DNA of 64,000 nt from Ferrovibrio sp. GTDB taxonomy: Bacteria > Pseudomonadota > Alphaproteobacteria > Ferrovibrionales > Ferrovibrionaceae. Positions 63,750 through 64,000 of the stretch are shown one piece after another. The stretch spans positions 28,878 to 92,877 of the forward strand of contig NZ_JAGOLP010000012.1 of the NCBI RefSeq assembly GCF_017994015.1, in the 5' to 3' direction. How positions within the stretch are numbered: the first letter of the stretch is position 1; every line of letters begins with the position of its first letter. The notes below the pieces were generated by a model. It did not search any database. It was not told where the DNA came from and saw only the letters and a list, made by a program, of their open reading frames with translations. A program made the position numbers and the translations under genes.

Positions 63750-63964
63750 GAGTAGCTCCTCAAGATTCAGCAAAGCCGCCCCTCGGCAGCCCAAAAGGAC
63801 TGCGATGGCGGCGCGAGAGCGGGACTATAGCCGCGCCGGCCTCGAATGCAAGGATTGGCGGTATTTCAGCCCCCGCCCTTCCAGCCCCCGTGAATCAGCG
63901 CCAACCCCCTGCCCGGTTTGGCTTTTTCGATATGGCGAAGGCTGGCCGGATTACAAGGGCGATG

Positions 63965-64000
63965 TCAGCGGAAGCGCAGCACGTATTTAATGCGCTCCAG
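63965..64000 (-). CDS. Possible C-terminal end of a minus-strand gene (truncated)
   Basis: The last 36 bases read on the minus strand as LERIKYVLRFR followed by TGA. It is an open frame running off the window edge, consistent with a gene upstream of yajC on the same strand, but 11 codons are not enough to assign a family and chance is possible. Confidence 0.25.
   Translation of the reverse strand: MERIKYVLRFR

Noticed and set aside
63748..63990. 80-aa plus-strand open frame upstream of yajC
   Set aside because: Starts inside the yajC promoter/RBS region, has no RBS and low-complexity content; not supported as a gene.

Overview
The window is high-GC, gene-dense bacterial chromosome that reads as an alphaproteobacterium, probably from the Rhodospirillales side of the class. 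I infer this from gene content and order: lepB-rnc-era, pyrB-pyrC-plsY-dprA, metG-tatD-MBL hydrolase, a ssb/uvrA divergent pair with an alphaproteobacterial-type LexA site, yajC-secD-secF beside NDUFAF3- and NDUFAF6-like genes, and an ELM1/DUF1022 protein. Genus and species cannot be read from the sequence. I found no rRNA, tRNA, CRISPR array, insertion sequence, prophage or replication origin.

Layout. 1-4.0 kb (+): end of lepB, rnc, era and a membrane class III adenylate cyclase. 4.0-9.1 kb (-): AEC transporter, a small membrane protein and a split MacAB-like export system. 9.2-12.7 kb (+): ilvD with an unusual Lys/Ala-rich N-terminal tail, and an M81/MlrC protein. 12.7-20.8 kb (-): VOC protein, PcaF-type thiolase, PLP dehydratase, gamma-glutamyltransferase, HAD hydrolase, Slt lytic transglycosylase and LysE exporter. 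20.9-24.5 kb (+): dapA, smpB, a sulfite-oxidase-like molybdoenzyme and an NlpD-like lipoprotein. DUF815 ATPase (-) and an aldehyde dehydrogenase (+) follow.

27.2-32.1 kb (+) is a complete iron-uptake operon: Fiu-like TonB-dependent receptor, PiuC/YbiX hydroxylase, ExbB, ExbD and TonB. It converges on a chromate operon (rhodanese-ChrB fusion, ChrA). 34.4-38.5 kb (-) is pyrB-pyrC'-plsY-dprA, where the dihydroorotase homologue has lost several metal ligands. 38.5-44.5 kb (+) has an unknown protein, metG, tatD, an MBL hydrolase, an ELM1-like protein and an unknown exported protein. A LysR regulator (44.7 kb) faces a 35-aa ORF with a strong Shine-Dalgarno sequence.

46-50 kb holds a glycosyltransferase-like protein behind an AT-rich promoter region, mazG with a conspicuously AT-rich 3' half, and an envelope/stress set (two CsbD proteins, one exported, plus ElaB/YqjD-like and YqjE-like membrane proteins). 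50-57.9 kb has ssb, uvrA, a GlcG/HbpS protein, recX, trmFO, an atypical SDR, a small exported protein and a DUF2145 protein. 57.9-58.8 kb is a GNAT/DUF1778 toxin-antitoxin pair. 58.8-63.7 kb holds an NDUFAF6-like protein, a PuuD-like membrane protein, an Mth938/NDUFAF3-like protein and secF-secD-yajC.

Most of the window is ordinary core genome. I see no wholly new multi-gene defence or mobile system. The best leads are local: the 35-aa ORF with its palindromic operator, the IlvD tail, the LTxxQ-like insertion in the MacA-like adaptor, the pseudo-dihydroorotase, the codon-usage break inside mazG, the paired exported/cytosolic CsbD genes, and the clustering of complex I assembly-factor homologues beside secDF.
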